Shown here one piece after another: positions 8,768-18,332 of a stretch of DNA of 64,000 nt; within the stretch, counting starts at the first letter, position 1; every line of letters starts with the position of its first letter. Under the pieces are notes generated by a model. That model worked only from the letters and a program-made list of their open reading frames with translations, did no database searches and was not told the origin of the DNA. The position numbers and the translations under genes are program-made. The stretch is from an uncultured Bacteroides sp. (GTDB lineage Bacteria > Bacteroidota > Bacteroidia > Bacteroidales > Bacteroidaceae): the NCBI GenBank assembly GCA_902388495.1, contig CABMPP010000014.1:24962-88961 (forward strand), written 5' to 3'.

Positions 8768-9268
8768 ATGAAAAAATTAGCCGTATTGGGAATGGGAGTG
8801 TGCATTGTATTGGCATTCTCTTCTTGTAAATCAAGTGAAAGTGCTTATAAAAAGGCATACGAAAAGGCAAAACAACAAGAATTGGCAGAACCTCAAACTA
8901 CTGCTCCTGTTGAAGAAGTGGCTCCGGTTGTAACTGCTCCTGTAGAAGCAAAGGTTGTGGAAAGTGCTCCTGCTGGTATGCGCCAAGAGAAACTGACAGT
9001 TGTTTCCGGCGTTGACGGCCTGAAAGCTTACAGTGTGGTCTGTGGTAGCTTTGGTGTAAAAGCAAATGCCGAGAGCCTGAAAAACTTCTTGGATGACGCA
9101 GGTTACGATGCAGTGATTGCCTTCAATGCAGAAGCTGCTATGTATCGTGTGATTGTGAACACCTTTGACGACAGAGCTTCGGCTGCTGCAGCACGTGATG
9201 CATTTAAAGCTAAATACCCTAACCGCAAGGACTTCCAGGGTGCATGGCTGTTGTATCGCATCCATTAA
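8768..9268 (+). CDS. SPOR-domain lipoprotein
   Basis: 166 residues. The signal peptide ends in the lipobox LAFSSC near residue 20, so the protein should be lipid-anchored. A low-complexity linker rich in Pro, Val, Glu and Ala (residues 40-75) leads to a C-terminal SPOR domain (about 85-165: AYSVVCGSFGVKANAESLKNF through the MYRVIVNTFDDRASAAAARD stretch). SPOR domains bind denuded glycan strands of septal peptidoglycan, so a role in division or envelope maintenance is likely. A terminator follows at 9323. Start choice is clear: ATG with a purine-rich leader. Confidence 0.88.
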   Translation: MKKLAVLGMGVCIVLAFSSCKSSESAYKKAYEKAKQQELAEPQTTAPVEEVAPVVTAPVEAKVVESAPAGMRQEKLTVVSGVDGLKAYSVVCGSFGVKANAESLKNFLDDAGYDAVIAFNAEAAMYRVIVNTFDDRASAAAARDAFKAKYPNRKDFQGAWLLYRIH

Positions 9269-9322
9269 TTGAATTCTTTTTGGTAATTCATAGAAAGGAG
9301 GATTTCTTTCCTTTCAGAATGA

Positions 9323-9352
9323 GGCAGTAACTGGGAAGTTACTGCCTTTTTT
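9323..9352 (+). terminator. Intrinsic terminator of the SPOR gene
   Basis: GGCAGTAACT / AGTTACTGCC stem, 4-nt loop, then six T. Confidence 0.9.
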
Positions 9353-9456
9353 GCATTCGGTGGGTTGTGATGTGAAAAGTACTTATAAACTTCTCTCTTT
9401 CGTTTAAAAGAAGTTATAAAATGAGATACGGAAACTTTTGAACGTAGAAAAGTTTT

Positions 9457-9464
9457 TAATTTTG
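9457..9464 (+). promoter_or_regulatory. -7 element TAATTTTG for the sulfation operon
   Basis: TAnnTTTG match 26 bp before the cysQ ATG. A TTTG at 9437-9440 is only 16 bp upstream, shorter than the usual 19-21, so the -33 assignment is uncertain. Confidence 0.45.
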
Positions 9465-9490
9465 CATCTTATCATAAGAGGAATTATAGT

Positions 9491-10315
9491 ATGGAACGAC
9501 AATATATGTTAAAAGCAATTGATGCTGCTCTACGGGCTGGTGAAGAAATACTTTCTATCTATGAAGACCCGGCATCCGATTTTCAAATAGAAAAAAAAGC
9601 AGATAATTCGCCTCTTACTATTGCTGACCGTAAAGCCCATGAAACGATTTGCCGATGGTTGAGTGACACGCCTTTCCCCTTGTTGAGCGAGGAAGGAAAA
9701 CACTTGTCCTATTCAGAACGTCGGACGTGGGAAACGCTGTGGATAGTAGACCCTCTGGATGGTACCAAAGAGTTTATCAAGCGGAATGGTGAATTTACGG
9801 TAAATATAGCATTAGTTCACAATTCAATTCCTGTGATGGGCGTTATTTACTTGCCGGTAAAGAAAGAGCTCTATTTTGGAGCTGAAGGGGTGGGAGCCTA
9901 TAAACTTTCTAACATAGCTGCATGTGGCGAATCTTCTTTGGATGAGTTGATTGCTGCTGCTACCCGGTTGCCGGAGGCTGGAGCGCACGATAAATTTGTA
10001 ATTGTAGCTTCCCGTTCGCACCTGACTCCCGAAACCGAAGCCTACATTGAAGAAATGAAACATCGTCATGCAGAAGTCGAATTGATATCAAGTGGAAGTT
10101 CCATCAAAATCTGTCTGGTTGCAGAAGGTAAAGCAGATGTATATCCCCGTTTTGCTCCTACAATGGAATGGGACACAGCTGCAGGACATGCCATTGCACG
10201 CGCTGCCGGCATGGAAATATACCAGGCCGGAAAGGAAGAACCGCTGCAATATAACAAAGAAGACTTGCTGAATCCTTGGTTTATAGTGGAGACCAAGCAT
10301 ACTGAAACCAAATAA
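9491..10315 (+). CDS. cysQ: 3'(2'),5'-bisphosphate nucleotidase CysQ
   Basis: 274 residues, inositol-monophosphatase fold. It hydrolyses adenosine 3',5'-bisphosphate (PAP) to AMP, removing the inhibitory by-product of sulfotransferases. Metal-site motifs are visible: LLSEEGK near 64-70, the signature VDPLDGTKE at 86-94, and WDTAAGHAI near 225. It is the first gene of a seven-gene plus-strand operon that makes PAPS and carries a sulfotransferase, which fits PAP clearance exactly. The gap to the next gene is 8 bp. The start ATG at 9491 follows a -7 element by about 30 bp. Confidence 0.93.
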   Translation: MERQYMLKAIDAALRAGEEILSIYEDPASDFQIEKKADNSPLTIADRKAHETICRWLSDTPFPLLSEEGKHLSYSERRTWETLWIVDPLDGTKEFIKRNGEFTVNIALVHNSIPVMGVIYLPVKKELYFGAEGVGAYKLSNIAACGESSLDELIAAATRLPEAGAHDKFVIVASRSHLTPETEAYIEEMKHRHAEVELISSGSSIKICLVAEGKADVYPRFAPTMEWDTAAGHAIARAAGMEIYQAGKEEPLQYNKEDLLNPWFIVETKHTETK

Positions 10316-10323
10316 CAATCCGT

Positions 10324-11877
10324 ATGACATTCGAAATATTGTTTGTGTTGTTGGCATTGCTGGGCATGGTACTTGCTTTGGTACTGGATAAAATGCGTCC
10401 GGGCATGGTGCTGTTTTCTGTTGTAGTGTTGTTTTTGTGCGCAGGTATTCTCACTCCTAAGGAAATGCTGGAGGGGTTCAGCAATAAAGGAATGATTACG
10501 GTTGCCATGTTATTCCTGGTCAGTGAGGGAATCCGGCAGTCCGGTGCATTGGGACAAATCATAAAGAAATTGCTTCCTCAGGGAAAGACTACCGTTTTCA
10601 GGGCACAAGTCCGCATGTTGCCGACTATTTCTTTCATTTCCGCTTTCCTGAACAATACTCCGGTGGTTGTTATTTTTGCTCCTATCATTAAGCGTTGGGC
10701 AGAATCGGTGAAACTTCCGGCTACTAAATTTTTGATACCTCTTTCTTATGTGACAATTCTTGGTGGTATATGTACGCTGATAGGTACATCGACCAATCTG
10801 GTGGTACATGGCATGATATTGGAAGCCGGATATGAGGGTTTCACAATGTTCGAACTGGGTAAAGTCGGAATATTCATTGCCATTGCGGGCATCATTTATT
10901 TGTTTGCTTTTTCTTCAAAGCTTTTACCCGATGTGCGTACGGATGCTGTGAATACGGAAGAAGAGCCGGAGGAATATGGCAATCTGCATCGGGTGGAGGC
11001 TGTGCTTGGAGCCCGTTTTCCGGGTATCAACAAGAGACTTGGAGATTTTAATTTCGAGCGTCATTATGGGGCTGAAGTAAAGGAAATCAAGCGGGGCGGA
11101 CAAAGCTTTACCCAGAATCTGGAGAATGAATATCTTCGTGAGGGCGATACGCTGGTAGTGATGGCAGACGATTCTTTCGTACAGACCTGGGGAGAATCTT
11201 CCGTATTCGTGTTGCTGGCCAATGGAAAAGATACCGAACCTGTGCCCGGAAAGAAAAAACGCTGGTTTGCACTGTTCTTGCTGATCATGATGATTACGGG
11301 AGCTACAGTTGGCGAACTTCCGGCTGTCAAAGAAGCCTTTCCCGGCATCAAGTTGGATATGTTTTTCTTTGTCTCCATTACTACTATTATTATGGCCTGG
11401 ACAAAGATCTTTCCTGCCCGCAAATATACGAAATACATTTCCTGGGATATCCTTATAACAATAGCTTGTGCCTTCGCCATCAGTAAAGCGATGGTAAACT
11501 CCGGAGTGGCAGATGTTGTGGCACGTTTTATCATTGATATGAGTGATCATTATGGACCTCAGGTATTGCTGGCGGCAATGTTTATCATAACGAATCTGTT
11601 TACGGAGTTGATTACGAATAATGCAGCTGCGGCTCTTGCCTTCCCGCTGGCACTTTCTATTTCCTCGCAGATGGGAGTCAGCCCGATGCCATTCTTTGTT
11701 GTGATTTGTATGGCTGCATCCGCCAGCTTCTCAACTCCTATCGGCTATCAGACGAACTTGATCGTTCAGGGTATCGGTAACTATAAGTTCACCGACTTCG
11801 TACGTATCGGACTTCCACTGAACATTATTACATTCTTGATATCTATTTTTTTAATACCTATAATCTGGCCCTTTTAA
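10324..11877 (+). CDS. SLC13/DASS-family permease with RCK_C domain, probable sulfate importer
   Basis: 517 residues. Hydrophobic segments at 1-190 and 310-517 surround a soluble RCK_C/TrkA-C-like domain (about 222-300: HRVEAVLGARFPGINKRL, GDTLVVMADD). The first repeat has the LNNTPVV motif (near 109) and the second ITNNAAAALAFPLA (near 440), both typical of anion:Na+ symporters of the divalent anion family. Its place between cysQ and cysC, 8 bp from each, argues for sulfate uptake feeding ATP sulfurylase. Alternative substrates such as dicarboxylates are possible for the family. Confidence 0.85.
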   Translation: MTFEILFVLLALLGMVLALVLDKMRPGMVLFSVVVLFLCAGILTPKEMLEGFSNKGMITVAMLFLVSEGIRQSGALGQIIKKLLPQGKTTVFRAQVRMLPTISFISAFLNNTPVVVIFAPIIKRWAESVKLPATKFLIPLSYVTILGGICTLIGTSTNLVVHGMILEAGYEGFTMFELGKVGIFIAIAGIIYLFAFSSKLLPDVRTDAVNTEEEPEEYGNLHRVEAVLGARFPGINKRLGDFNFERHYGAEVKEIKRGGQSFTQNLENEYLREGDTLVVMADDSFVQTWGESSVFVLLANGKDTEPVPGKKKRWFALFLLIMMITGATVGELPAVKEAFPGIKLDMFFFVSITTIIMAWTKIFPARKYTKYISWDILITIACAFAISKAMVNSGVADVVARFIIDMSDHYGPQVLLAAMFIITNLFTELITNNAAAALAFPLALSISSQMGVSPMPFFVVICMAASASFSTPIGYQTNLIVQGIGNYKFTDFVRIGLPLNIITFLISIFLIPIIWPF

Positions 11878-11884
11878 TTGAATT

Positions 11885-12493
11885 ATGACAGAAAAGAATA
11901 TATATCCTATTTTTGATAAAATGCTTTCCCGAAAAGATAGGGAGGCATTGATTGGACAACATGCTGTAATGGTATGGTTTACCGGTCTCAGTGGTTCGGG
12001 CAAGAGTACTCTGGCCATTGCACTGGAACGTGAGTTGTATAAACGCGGTTTTTTCTGCCGCATATTGGATGGTGATAACATTCGCAGTGGCATCAATAAT
12101 AACTTGGGCTTTACGGAGGCCGACCGTATAGAGAATATCCGCCGTATAGCCGAGGTCTCTAAACTCTTTATCGATGCAGGTGTTATTACGATCGCAGCAT
12201 TTATCAGTCCCAACAATGAGATGCGCGAAATGGCAGCCGATATCATCGGGCGGGATGATTTCCTGGAAGTTTATGTCAGCACTCCACTCGAAGAGTGTGA
12301 GCGTCGCGACGTGAAGGGCTTGTATGCAAAGGCGCGCCAGGGTGAAATTAAGAATTTCACAGGTATTTCCGCTCCCTTTGAAGTGCCTGCGCATCCGGAC
12401 CTTTCTCTCGATACCTCTGTTTTGAGTATTGAGGAATCGGTAGACAGGCTGCTTGAACTTGTATATCCACATATCTTAAAAGAGCAAGACTAA
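11885..12493 (+). CDS. cysC: Adenylylsulfate kinase
   Basis: 202 residues. It phosphorylates adenosine 5'-phosphosulfate (APS) at the 3' position to make PAPS. The P-loop GLSGSGKST is at residues 34-42, followed by LDGDNIRSGINNNLGF near 58-73, ENIRRIAEVSKLF, and FLEVYVSTPLEECERRDVKG near 125-144, all conserved in CysC. It is free-standing and not fused to CysN. It lies 8 bp after the permease and 20 bp before cysD. Producing PAPS with no PAPS reductase nearby points to sulfation as the end use. Confidence 0.96.
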   Translation: MTEKNIYPIFDKMLSRKDREALIGQHAVMVWFTGLSGSGKSTLAIALERELYKRGFFCRILDGDNIRSGINNNLGFTEADRIENIRRIAEVSKLFIDAGVITIAAFISPNNEMREMAADIIGRDDFLEVYVSTPLEECERRDVKGLYAKARQGEIKNFTGISAPFEVPAHPDLSLDTSVLSIEESVDRLLELVYPHILKEQD

Positions 12494-12513
12494 ATTACAC
12501 TTTTTGATTGATA

Positions 12514-13425
12514 ATGAAAGAAGAATATAAATTGAGCCATTTGAAAGAACTCGAAGCAGAGTCCATTCATATTATCCGTGAAGTGGCAGCGGAGTTTGAG
12601 AATCCGGTGATGCTGTACAGCATTGGCAAGGACTCTTCGGTAATGGTGCGCCTGGCCGAAAAAGCATTCTACCCGGGAAAAGTACCGTTTCCTTTGATGC
12701 ACATTGATTCTAAATGGAAGTTCAAGGAGATGATACAGTTCCGTGACGAATATGCCCGGAAGTTTGGTTGGAATCTGATTGTAGAGAGCAATATGGAGGC
12801 TTTCCATGCAGGTGTAGGCCCGTTTACGCATGGTAGTAAGGTACACACGGACTTGATGAAGACGCAGGCCTTGCTCCACGCATTGGATAAATATAAGTTT
12901 GATGCAGCTTTCGGAGGTGCCCGTCGTGATGAGGAGAAATCGCGTGCTAAGGAACGTATTTTTTCTTTCCGTGACAAGTTCCACCAATGGGACCCCAAGA
13001 ACCAGCGTCCGGAGTTATGGGATATTTATAATGCCCGCGTTCATAAGGGAGAGAGCATTCGCGTGTTCCCGTTGAGCAATTGGACGGAATTGGATATCTG
13101 GCAATACATCCGCTTGGAGAATATTCCTATCGTGCCTTTGTACTTCGCCAAGGAGCGTCCTTGTGTAGAGATTGACGGAAATCTGATTATGGCTGATGAC
13201 GATCGTTTGCCGGAACAATACCGCGATCAGATAAAGATGCGCATGGTGCGTTTTCGTACATTGGGCTGCTGGCCCTTGACCGGTGCTGTGGAGAGTAATG
13301 CCGATACCATCGAAAAGATTGTGGAAGAGATGATGACTACCACCAAGAGCGAACGTACTACCCGTGTCATCGACTTTGACCAAGATGCCAGTATGGAGCA
13401 GAAAAAGCGTGAAGGTTATTTCTAA
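12514..13425 (+). CDS. cysD: Sulfate adenylyltransferase subunit 2
   Basis: 303 residues from ATG 12514; a TTG two codons upstream is unlikely to be used. CysD with CysN forms ATP sulfurylase, making APS from sulfate and ATP. It is a PP-loop ATPase: [14 protein letters not shown] near 34-47 is the pyrophosphate-binding loop, [20 protein letters not shown] and [10 protein letters not shown] are family signatures. Length equals the usual ~302. It is followed after 27 bp by cysN. Confidence 0.97.
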   Translation: MKEEYKLSHLKELEAESIHIIREVAAEFENPVMLYSIGKDSSVMVRLAEKAFYPGKVPFPLMHIDSKWKFKEMIQFRDEYARKFGWNLIVESNMEAFHAGVGPFTHGSKVHTDLMKTQALLHALDKYKFDAAFGGARRDEEKSRAKERIFSFRDKFHQWDPKNQRPELWDIYNARVHKGESIRVFPLSNWTELDIWQYIRLENIPIVPLYFAKERPCVEIDGNLIMADDDRLPEQYRDQIKMRMVRFRTLGCWPLTGAVESNADTIEKIVEEMMTTTKSERTTRVIDFDQDASMEQKKREGYF

Positions 13426-13452
13426 AGCAACTAATCATAAAGAACGAAAGAA

Positions 13453-14910
13453 ATGGATAATAAGTTAGATATAAAGGCTTTTCTGGATAAGGATGAACAA
13501 AAGGACTTATTGAGGCTGTTGACTGCCGGTTCGGTAGATGATGGGAAGTCAACTTTGATAGGGCGTTTGTTGTTCGACAGCAAGAAGCTGTATGAAGACC
13601 AGTTGGATGCATTGGAGCGCGACAGCAAACGTATGGGTAATGCGGGCGACCATATAGACTATGCGTTGTTGCTGGATGGATTGAAAGCCGAGCGTGAACA
13701 AGGCATTACTATTGACGTGGCCTACCGTTACTTCTCGACGAACAACCGTAAATTTATTATAGCCGATACTCCGGGACACGAGCAATACACCCGCAATATG
13801 ATTACCGGAGGTTCCACTGCGAACCTCGCAATCATCCTGGTAGATGCCCGTATGGGTGTTATTACGCAGACGCGCCGGCATACTTTCCTGGTTTCACTGC
13901 TTGGAATCAAGCATGTGGTGCTTGCAGTGAATAAGATGGACTTGGTGGACTTCTCGGAAGAACGTTTCAACGAGATAGTCGGTGAATATAAGAAGTTTGT
14001 GGCACCCTTGAATATTCCTGATATAAACTGCATTCCTCTGTCTGCTCTGGATGGCGATAATGTAGTGGAGAAGTCGGAACGTACCCCTTGGTATAAGGGC
14101 ATTTCATTGCTCGATTTTCTGGAGACTGTACATATCGATAATGACCATAATCTCAGAGACTTCCGTTTCCCGGTACAGTATGTGCTGCGTCCTAACCTTA
14201 ATTTCCGCGGTTTTTGTGGTAAAGTAGCTTCCGGTGTTGTGCGTAAAGGGGATGAAGTGATGGCATTGCCCTCCGGCAAGAAATCTCATATCAAGAGTAT
14301 TGTGACTTACGACGGAGAATTGGATTATGCTTTTCCGCCCCAGTCCGTAACGCTGACTTTGGAAGATGAAATTGATGTGTCGAGAGGGGAGATGCTGGTA
14401 CACCCGGACAACTTGCCCATTATGGATCGTAATTTCGAAACCATGTTAGTATGGATGGATGAAGAACCGATGGACGTCAACAAGTCATTCTTCATCAAAC
14501 AGACCACCAACCTGAGCCGTACGCGTATTGATAGCATCAAATATAAGGTGGATGTCAACACGATGGAACACCTTTCCGTGGAGAACGGGAAACTGACGAA
14601 GGAGACCCTGCCGATGCAGCTCAACCAGATAGCCCGTGTAGTACTGACTACTGCTAAAGAACTGTTCTTCGACCCGTATCAGAAGAATAAAGCCTGTGGC
14701 TCGTTCATTCTGATTGACCCGATAACTAACAATACCAGTGCGGTCGGTATGATTATAGATCGGGTAGAAGACAAGGATATGCATATTTCTGCGGATCTTC
14801 CCGTATTGGATTTACCGAAATTAGGCATTGCTCCCGAGCATTACGAAGCCGTGGAGAAAGCTGTGAAAGACTTGGAACGTCAAGGTATTGAAGTCATAAT
14901 TAATAAATAG
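13453..14910 (+). CDS. cysN: Sulfate adenylyltransferase subunit 1 (GTPase)
   Basis: 485 residues, EF-Tu-like GTPase subunit of ATP sulfurylase that couples GTP hydrolysis to APS formation. G1 [14 protein letters not shown] near 25-38, the region [13 protein letters not shown] near 80-92, G3 [11 protein letters not shown] near 103-113, G4 NKMD near 158. Beta-barrel domains II and III fill the C-terminal half. There is no fused APS kinase domain, consistent with the separate cysC upstream. Confidence 0.97.
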   Translation: MDNKLDIKAFLDKDEQKDLLRLLTAGSVDDGKSTLIGRLLFDSKKLYEDQLDALERDSKRMGNAGDHIDYALLLDGLKAEREQGITIDVAYRYFSTNNRKFIIADTPGHEQYTRNMITGGSTANLAIILVDARMGVITQTRRHTFLVSLLGIKHVVLAVNKMDLVDFSEERFNEIVGEYKKFVAPLNIPDINCIPLSALDGDNVVEKSERTPWYKGISLLDFLETVHIDNDHNLRDFRFPVQYVLRPNLNFRGFCGKVASGVVRKGDEVMALPSGKKSHIKSIVTYDGELDYAFPPQSVTLTLEDEIDVSRGEMLVHPDNLPIMDRNFETMLVWMDEEPMDVNKSFFIKQTTNLSRTRIDSIKYKVDVNTMEHLSVENGKLTKETLPMQLNQIARVVLTTAKELFFDPYQKNKACGSFILIDPITNNTSAVGMIIDRVEDKDMHISADLPVLDLPKLGIAPEHYEAVEKAVKDLERQGIEVIINK

Positions 14911-14954
14911 CAGTTGATTATTGATGATTACTTATACCGCTTATCGCGCAGCCT

Positions 14955-14987
14955 AATTGTCAATTGTCAATTATCAATTATCAATTA
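14955..14987 (+). repeat. Tandem heptamer repeat in front of the sulfotransferase start codon
   Basis: AATTGTC twice, AATTATC twice and a partial AATTA form 4.7 copies of a 7-bp unit, ending 3 bp before the ATG at 14991. It occupies the ribosome-binding region. Confidence 0.85.
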
Positions 14988-14990
14988 AAA

Positions 14991-16097
14991 ATGGGTTTAC
15001 TTGAATTCAATAAACTTCCGATAAACACCTTGGTAGGTGCTGATTGGAAAACTTTTAAAAGCATAACTGGAGGCCGTGAGATAGATGCTGCCTATAAAGG
15101 TAAATACCGGCTGACAAAAGCTGTTTGCCGCTTGCTCTCCACATTGGCTCCCTTGCAGGACAGACGCTACGAAAAGCTACTGGCAGATAAACCGCTGGAG
15201 CATGATCCGGTATTTATCCTGGGGCATTGGCGCAGCGGAACGACGTTTGTACACAATGTCTTTTCCTGTGACAGGCATTTCGGCTACAACACTACTTATC
15301 AAACTGTGTTTCCACACCTGATGATGTGGGGACAGCCGTTCTTCAAGAAGAATATGAGTTGGCTGATGCCGGATAAACGGCCTACGGATAATATGGAATT
15401 GGCTGTAGACCTTCCACAGGAGGAAGAGTTTGCCTTGGCAAATATGATGCCTTATACGTATTACAACTTCTGGTTTCTTCCGAAGTACCAGCAGGAGTAT
15501 GCTGATAAGTATCTGCTATTTGATGACATAACGGAAGCTGAATTGAAAACATTTGAAGAAACATTTGTCAAGCTGATAAAGATTTCTCTTTGGAATACAA
15601 ACGGCACTCAGTTCCTTAGCAAGAACCCGCCTCATACGGGACGTGTGAAGGAGCTTGTCAAGATGTTCCCGAATGCGAAGTTTATCTACCTGATGCGTAA
15701 TCCTTATACGGTATTCGAGAGCACCCGCAGCTTCTTTACCAATACTATCCAGCCTCTGAAATTGCAGGATATCAGCAACGAAGAACTGGAAAAGAATATC
15801 CTCTCCATCTATACAAAGTTGTATCATAAGTATGAGGCGGATAAGGCAAGCATTCCCGCAGGAAATCTGATAGAGGTGAAGTTTGAAGATTTTGAGGCGG
15901 ATGCAATGGCGATGACCGAACATATCTACAATGCCTTGTCAATCCCCGGCTTTGAGAAAGCTCATGCTGATATCGAGAAGTATGTAGGCGGAAAGAAAGG
16001 TTATAAAAAGAATAAATATAAGTACGATGACCGCACGGTACAACTGGTTCAGGATAACTGGAACTTTGCATTGGAGCAGTGGAAGTACGAAATTTAG
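14991..16097 (+). CDS. PAPS-dependent sulfotransferase (Sulfotransfer_3 type)
   Basis: 368 residues from ATG 14991; the open frame reaches a TTG at 14964 inside the repeat, which is unlikely. It transfers sulfate from PAPS to an acceptor hydroxyl. The 5'-phosphosulfate loop is FILGHWRSGTTFVHN near 75-89, and the 3'-phosphate loop is IYLMRNPYTVFESTRSFF near 230-247. No signal peptide, so it is cytosolic. Its position after cysQ, cysC, cysD and cysN mirrors the B. thetaiotaomicron cluster around BT_0416, whose sulfotransferase has been reported to sulfate cholesterol and related sterols. I rely on memory for that parallel; acceptor identity here is inference. Confidence 0.9.
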   Translation: MGLLEFNKLPINTLVGADWKTFKSITGGREIDAAYKGKYRLTKAVCRLLSTLAPLQDRRYEKLLADKPLEHDPVFILGHWRSGTTFVHNVFSCDRHFGYNTTYQTVFPHLMMWGQPFFKKNMSWLMPDKRPTDNMELAVDLPQEEEFALANMMPYTYYNFWFLPKYQQEYADKYLLFDDITEAELKTFEETFVKLIKISLWNTNGTQFLSKNPPHTGRVKELVKMFPNAKFIYLMRNPYTVFESTRSFFTNTIQPLKLQDISNEELEKNILSIYTKLYHKYEADKASIPAGNLIEVKFEDFEADAMAMTEHIYNALSIPGFEKAHADIEKYVGGKKGYKKNKYKYDDRTVQLVQDNWNFALEQWKYEI

Positions 16098-16119
16098 TTG
16101 AACAAAAGAAATAAGGTTG

Positions 16120-17085
16120 ATGATTCAAAAGAAAGTTTGTATGTTGGGAATGCTGTCTGCCATGCTCTGTTGCGGAGCAGTATCGGCGCAGCAGCACGAA
16201 GTAGAGATGATTCCTTTCGGAAATATGGATCAATGGATTGACCGTCAGATTAAGGAATCCGGTATTATCGGTGGTGCAATGAAGAATGTCTATGCCATCG
16301 GCCCTACTTCAACAATCCGGGAAAATAAGGAATATAAGAACATGGGAGGCTCTCCATGGGCAACATCCAATGTGATGGCGCGGGTAGCGGGTATTACTAA
16401 AACCAATACCTCCGTCTTCCCCGAGAAGAGGGGAGACGGATTCTGTGCCCGTATGGATACTCGTATGGAGAGCGTAAAGGTATTTGGAATTGTAGATATT
16501 ACTGTGCTGGCCGCCGGTTCCATGTTCCTAGGTGAGGTGCACGAACCTATTAAAGGGACTAAGAATCCGCAGAAAATGCTGAATTCCGGAATTCCTTTTA
16601 CCAAGAAACCCATCGCTGTGCAGTTTGATTATAAAGTGAAGATGTCCGACCGCGAGAAGCGTATTCGGGCAACAGGATTCAGCCGTATTACGGATGTGGA
16701 AGGGAAGGACTTTCCCGAAGTGAATTTATTCTTGCAGAAGCGCTGGGAAGATGAGAAAGGGAATATCTATGCCAAACGTGTGGGCACAATGGTGGTTCGC
16801 TACTATGCTACTACCGACTGGCACAATAATGCGACTTACTCCATCATGTATGGTGACATAACCGGAGATCCTGCATACAAGGCCCACATGATGCGTCTTC
16901 AGGTTGAAGAGCGTTATGCGGTAAATAGTAAAGGGGAGAGTGTTCCGGTGAGAGAAGTGGCTTGGGGAACCGAAGATGATGTTCCTACTCATCTGTTATT
17001 GCAATTCACCTCCAGCCATGGGGGAGCTTATATTGGTTCTCCCGGCAATTCGCTGTGGATTGATAATGTGAAGCTGATATATTGA
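16120..17085 (+). CDS. Exported PCMD-type beta-sandwich protein at the end of the sulfation operon
   Basis: 321 residues from ATG 16120 (a TTG lies one codon upstream). A signal peptide ends near VSAQQ (residue 24) with no lipobox, so it is periplasmic or surface-exposed. The C-terminal part (about 150-321), ending GSPGNSLWIDNVKLIY, resembles the PCMD (putative carbohydrate metabolism) domain of Bacteroidetes secreted proteins. The operon link is only 22 bp from the sulfotransferase stop. Its role is unknown; binding or export of the sulfated product is a reasonable guess. Confidence 0.75.
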   Translation: MIQKKVCMLGMLSAMLCCGAVSAQQHEVEMIPFGNMDQWIDRQIKESGIIGGAMKNVYAIGPTSTIRENKEYKNMGGSPWATSNVMARVAGITKTNTSVFPEKRGDGFCARMDTRMESVKVFGIVDITVLAAGSMFLGEVHEPIKGTKNPQKMLNSGIPFTKKPIAVQFDYKVKMSDREKRIRATGFSRITDVEGKDFPEVNLFLQKRWEDEKGNIYAKRVGTMVVRYYATTDWHNNATYSIMYGDITGDPAYKAHMMRLQVEERYAVNSKGESVPVREVAWGTEDDVPTHLLLQFTSSHGGAYIGSPGNSLWIDNVKLIY

Positions 17086-17105
17086 TTTTCACCTTTTTCC
17101 TATAA

Positions 17106-17142
17106 AAAATGCCTCGTGCTCAAATGATACACGAGGCATTTT
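17106..17142. terminator. Bidirectional terminator between converging operons
   Basis: AAAATGCCTCGTG (17106-17118) pairs perfectly with CACGAGGCATTTT (17130-17142) around an 11-nt loop. It closes the sulfation operon on the plus strand and the left OmpA operon on the minus strand. Confidence 0.92.
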
Positions 17143-17164
17143 CCTTATATTTCCCTAATACCTA

Positions 17165-18286
17165 TTATTCCAGGATTACTACGCGGTTCAAGAAGTTCTT
17201 ACCGAACATATTTGCAGTACCACCGAATCCAACGAGTTCGAGTTGGTCTTTATCAACGCCCTGAGCGATCAAAGCATCATAAACAGCCTGAGCACGTTTT
17301 TCAGACAACTTCTGGTTCCAGGAAGCACTACCGGTAGCTTTGTCAGCATAACCTGCAACTTTGTACTTCTTATCCGAATTAGCCTTCAGGATTTTAGCAG
17401 CCAGTTCGATGTTAACCTTGCCGTAATCGTCAATCTTGGCACTGCCGAGTTTGAAGAAGATGGCACGAGGACCGGCAACTTCAACTTCCTTAGTCACTTC
17501 CTTTACTTCAGGTTTCACGTTAGCCAATGCATTCTTGCAGTTAGCCAAGTCAGCCTGAGCTTGTGCCAGTTCGCTTCTGTATTTGTTGATTTCAGCATTG
17601 ATAGCATCTTCATCAACTTTGGGACCGCAAGTTACAAACTTCTTACCACCGAAAGTGTAAGCTACACCCGCGGTTAGAGATATTGCACCGTCTGTGTGCG
17701 CAGAACTGTAGTTCCCGAAGATAGACGGAGACACTTCGCCTCTGGCTTCAATGTTGATGTCCAGATAACGGTTTACATTGAACTGTCCCATTAAACCGAC
17801 AGAACCGTTAATCAAAGCATTCAATTTGCTTTGGTCACCGTAAGTCTTGGCAAAAGTCAAACCGGGACCGGCGAATACCGACAGTGTGAACACACGGCTG
17901 GGGTTATAACCGCCAATTGCATTGGAGAGATTGAACAAACCGTCGGCACGCAGTGTGAAGTAGTTTTTGTTCTTTACTTCATTGTACTGATTGGCAGGCA
18001 TTCCATAATTGGAATACAATGTAGACCACATTCCGGCTACTTGTCCGCGAACACCCCAAACCGGGTTAAACAGTTTACCCACTGATATATGTATCAGCGG
18101 TGTGATGGCATGGCCCAAACCATAATCACTGTTGTCAGGGTTTACACAAACTTGGCCTCCTACACCAGCGCTGATAAAGATATTGTCTTTAAACTTCTCG
18201 CTGTAGTATTTCTCCTTTGTCTGTGCAGTTGCCGTCAAGGCGAAGCCTGCCAACATAATAGATAATATACTGAATTTATATTTCAT
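17165..18286 (-). CDS. OmpA-family outer membrane protein, left copy
   Basis: 373 residues. Signal peptide ends at ALTATAQ (residue 22). Residues 23-215 form an OmpA-like beta-barrel with alternating hydrophobic strands; a short helical linker (NAEINKYRSELAQAQADLAN) follows; residues about 275-373 are the OmpA peptidoglycan-binding domain (IFFKLGSAKIDDYGKVNIEL, KYKVAGYADKATGS, NQKLSEKRAQAVYDAL). It is the last gene of the left surface operon. The C-terminal ~160 residues are almost identical to the right copy at 26508-27644, while the barrels differ clearly. A terminator follows. Confidence 0.92.
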   Translation of the reverse strand: MKYKFSILSIMLAGFALTATAQTKEKYYSEKFKDNIFISAGVGGQVCVNPDNSDYGLGHAITPLIHISVGKLFNPVWGVRGQVAGMWSTLYSNYGMPANQYNEVKNKNYFTLRADGLFNLSNAIGGYNPSRVFTLSVFAGPGLTFAKTYGDQSKLNALINGSVGLMGQFNVNRYLDINIEARGEVSPSIFGNYSSAHTDGAISLTAGVAYTFGGKKFVTCGPKVDEDAINAEINKYRSELAQAQADLANCKNALANVKPEVKEVTKEVEVAGPRAIFFKLGSAKIDDYGKVNIELAAKILKANSDKKYKVAGYADKATGSASWNQKLSEKRAQAVYDALIAQGVDKDQLELVGFGGTANMFGKNFLNRVVILE

Positions 18287-18332
18287 TGTTTTATGTTTTT
18301 AATGATAAACTCTTGCTTCTTGCGTCTGTCTT

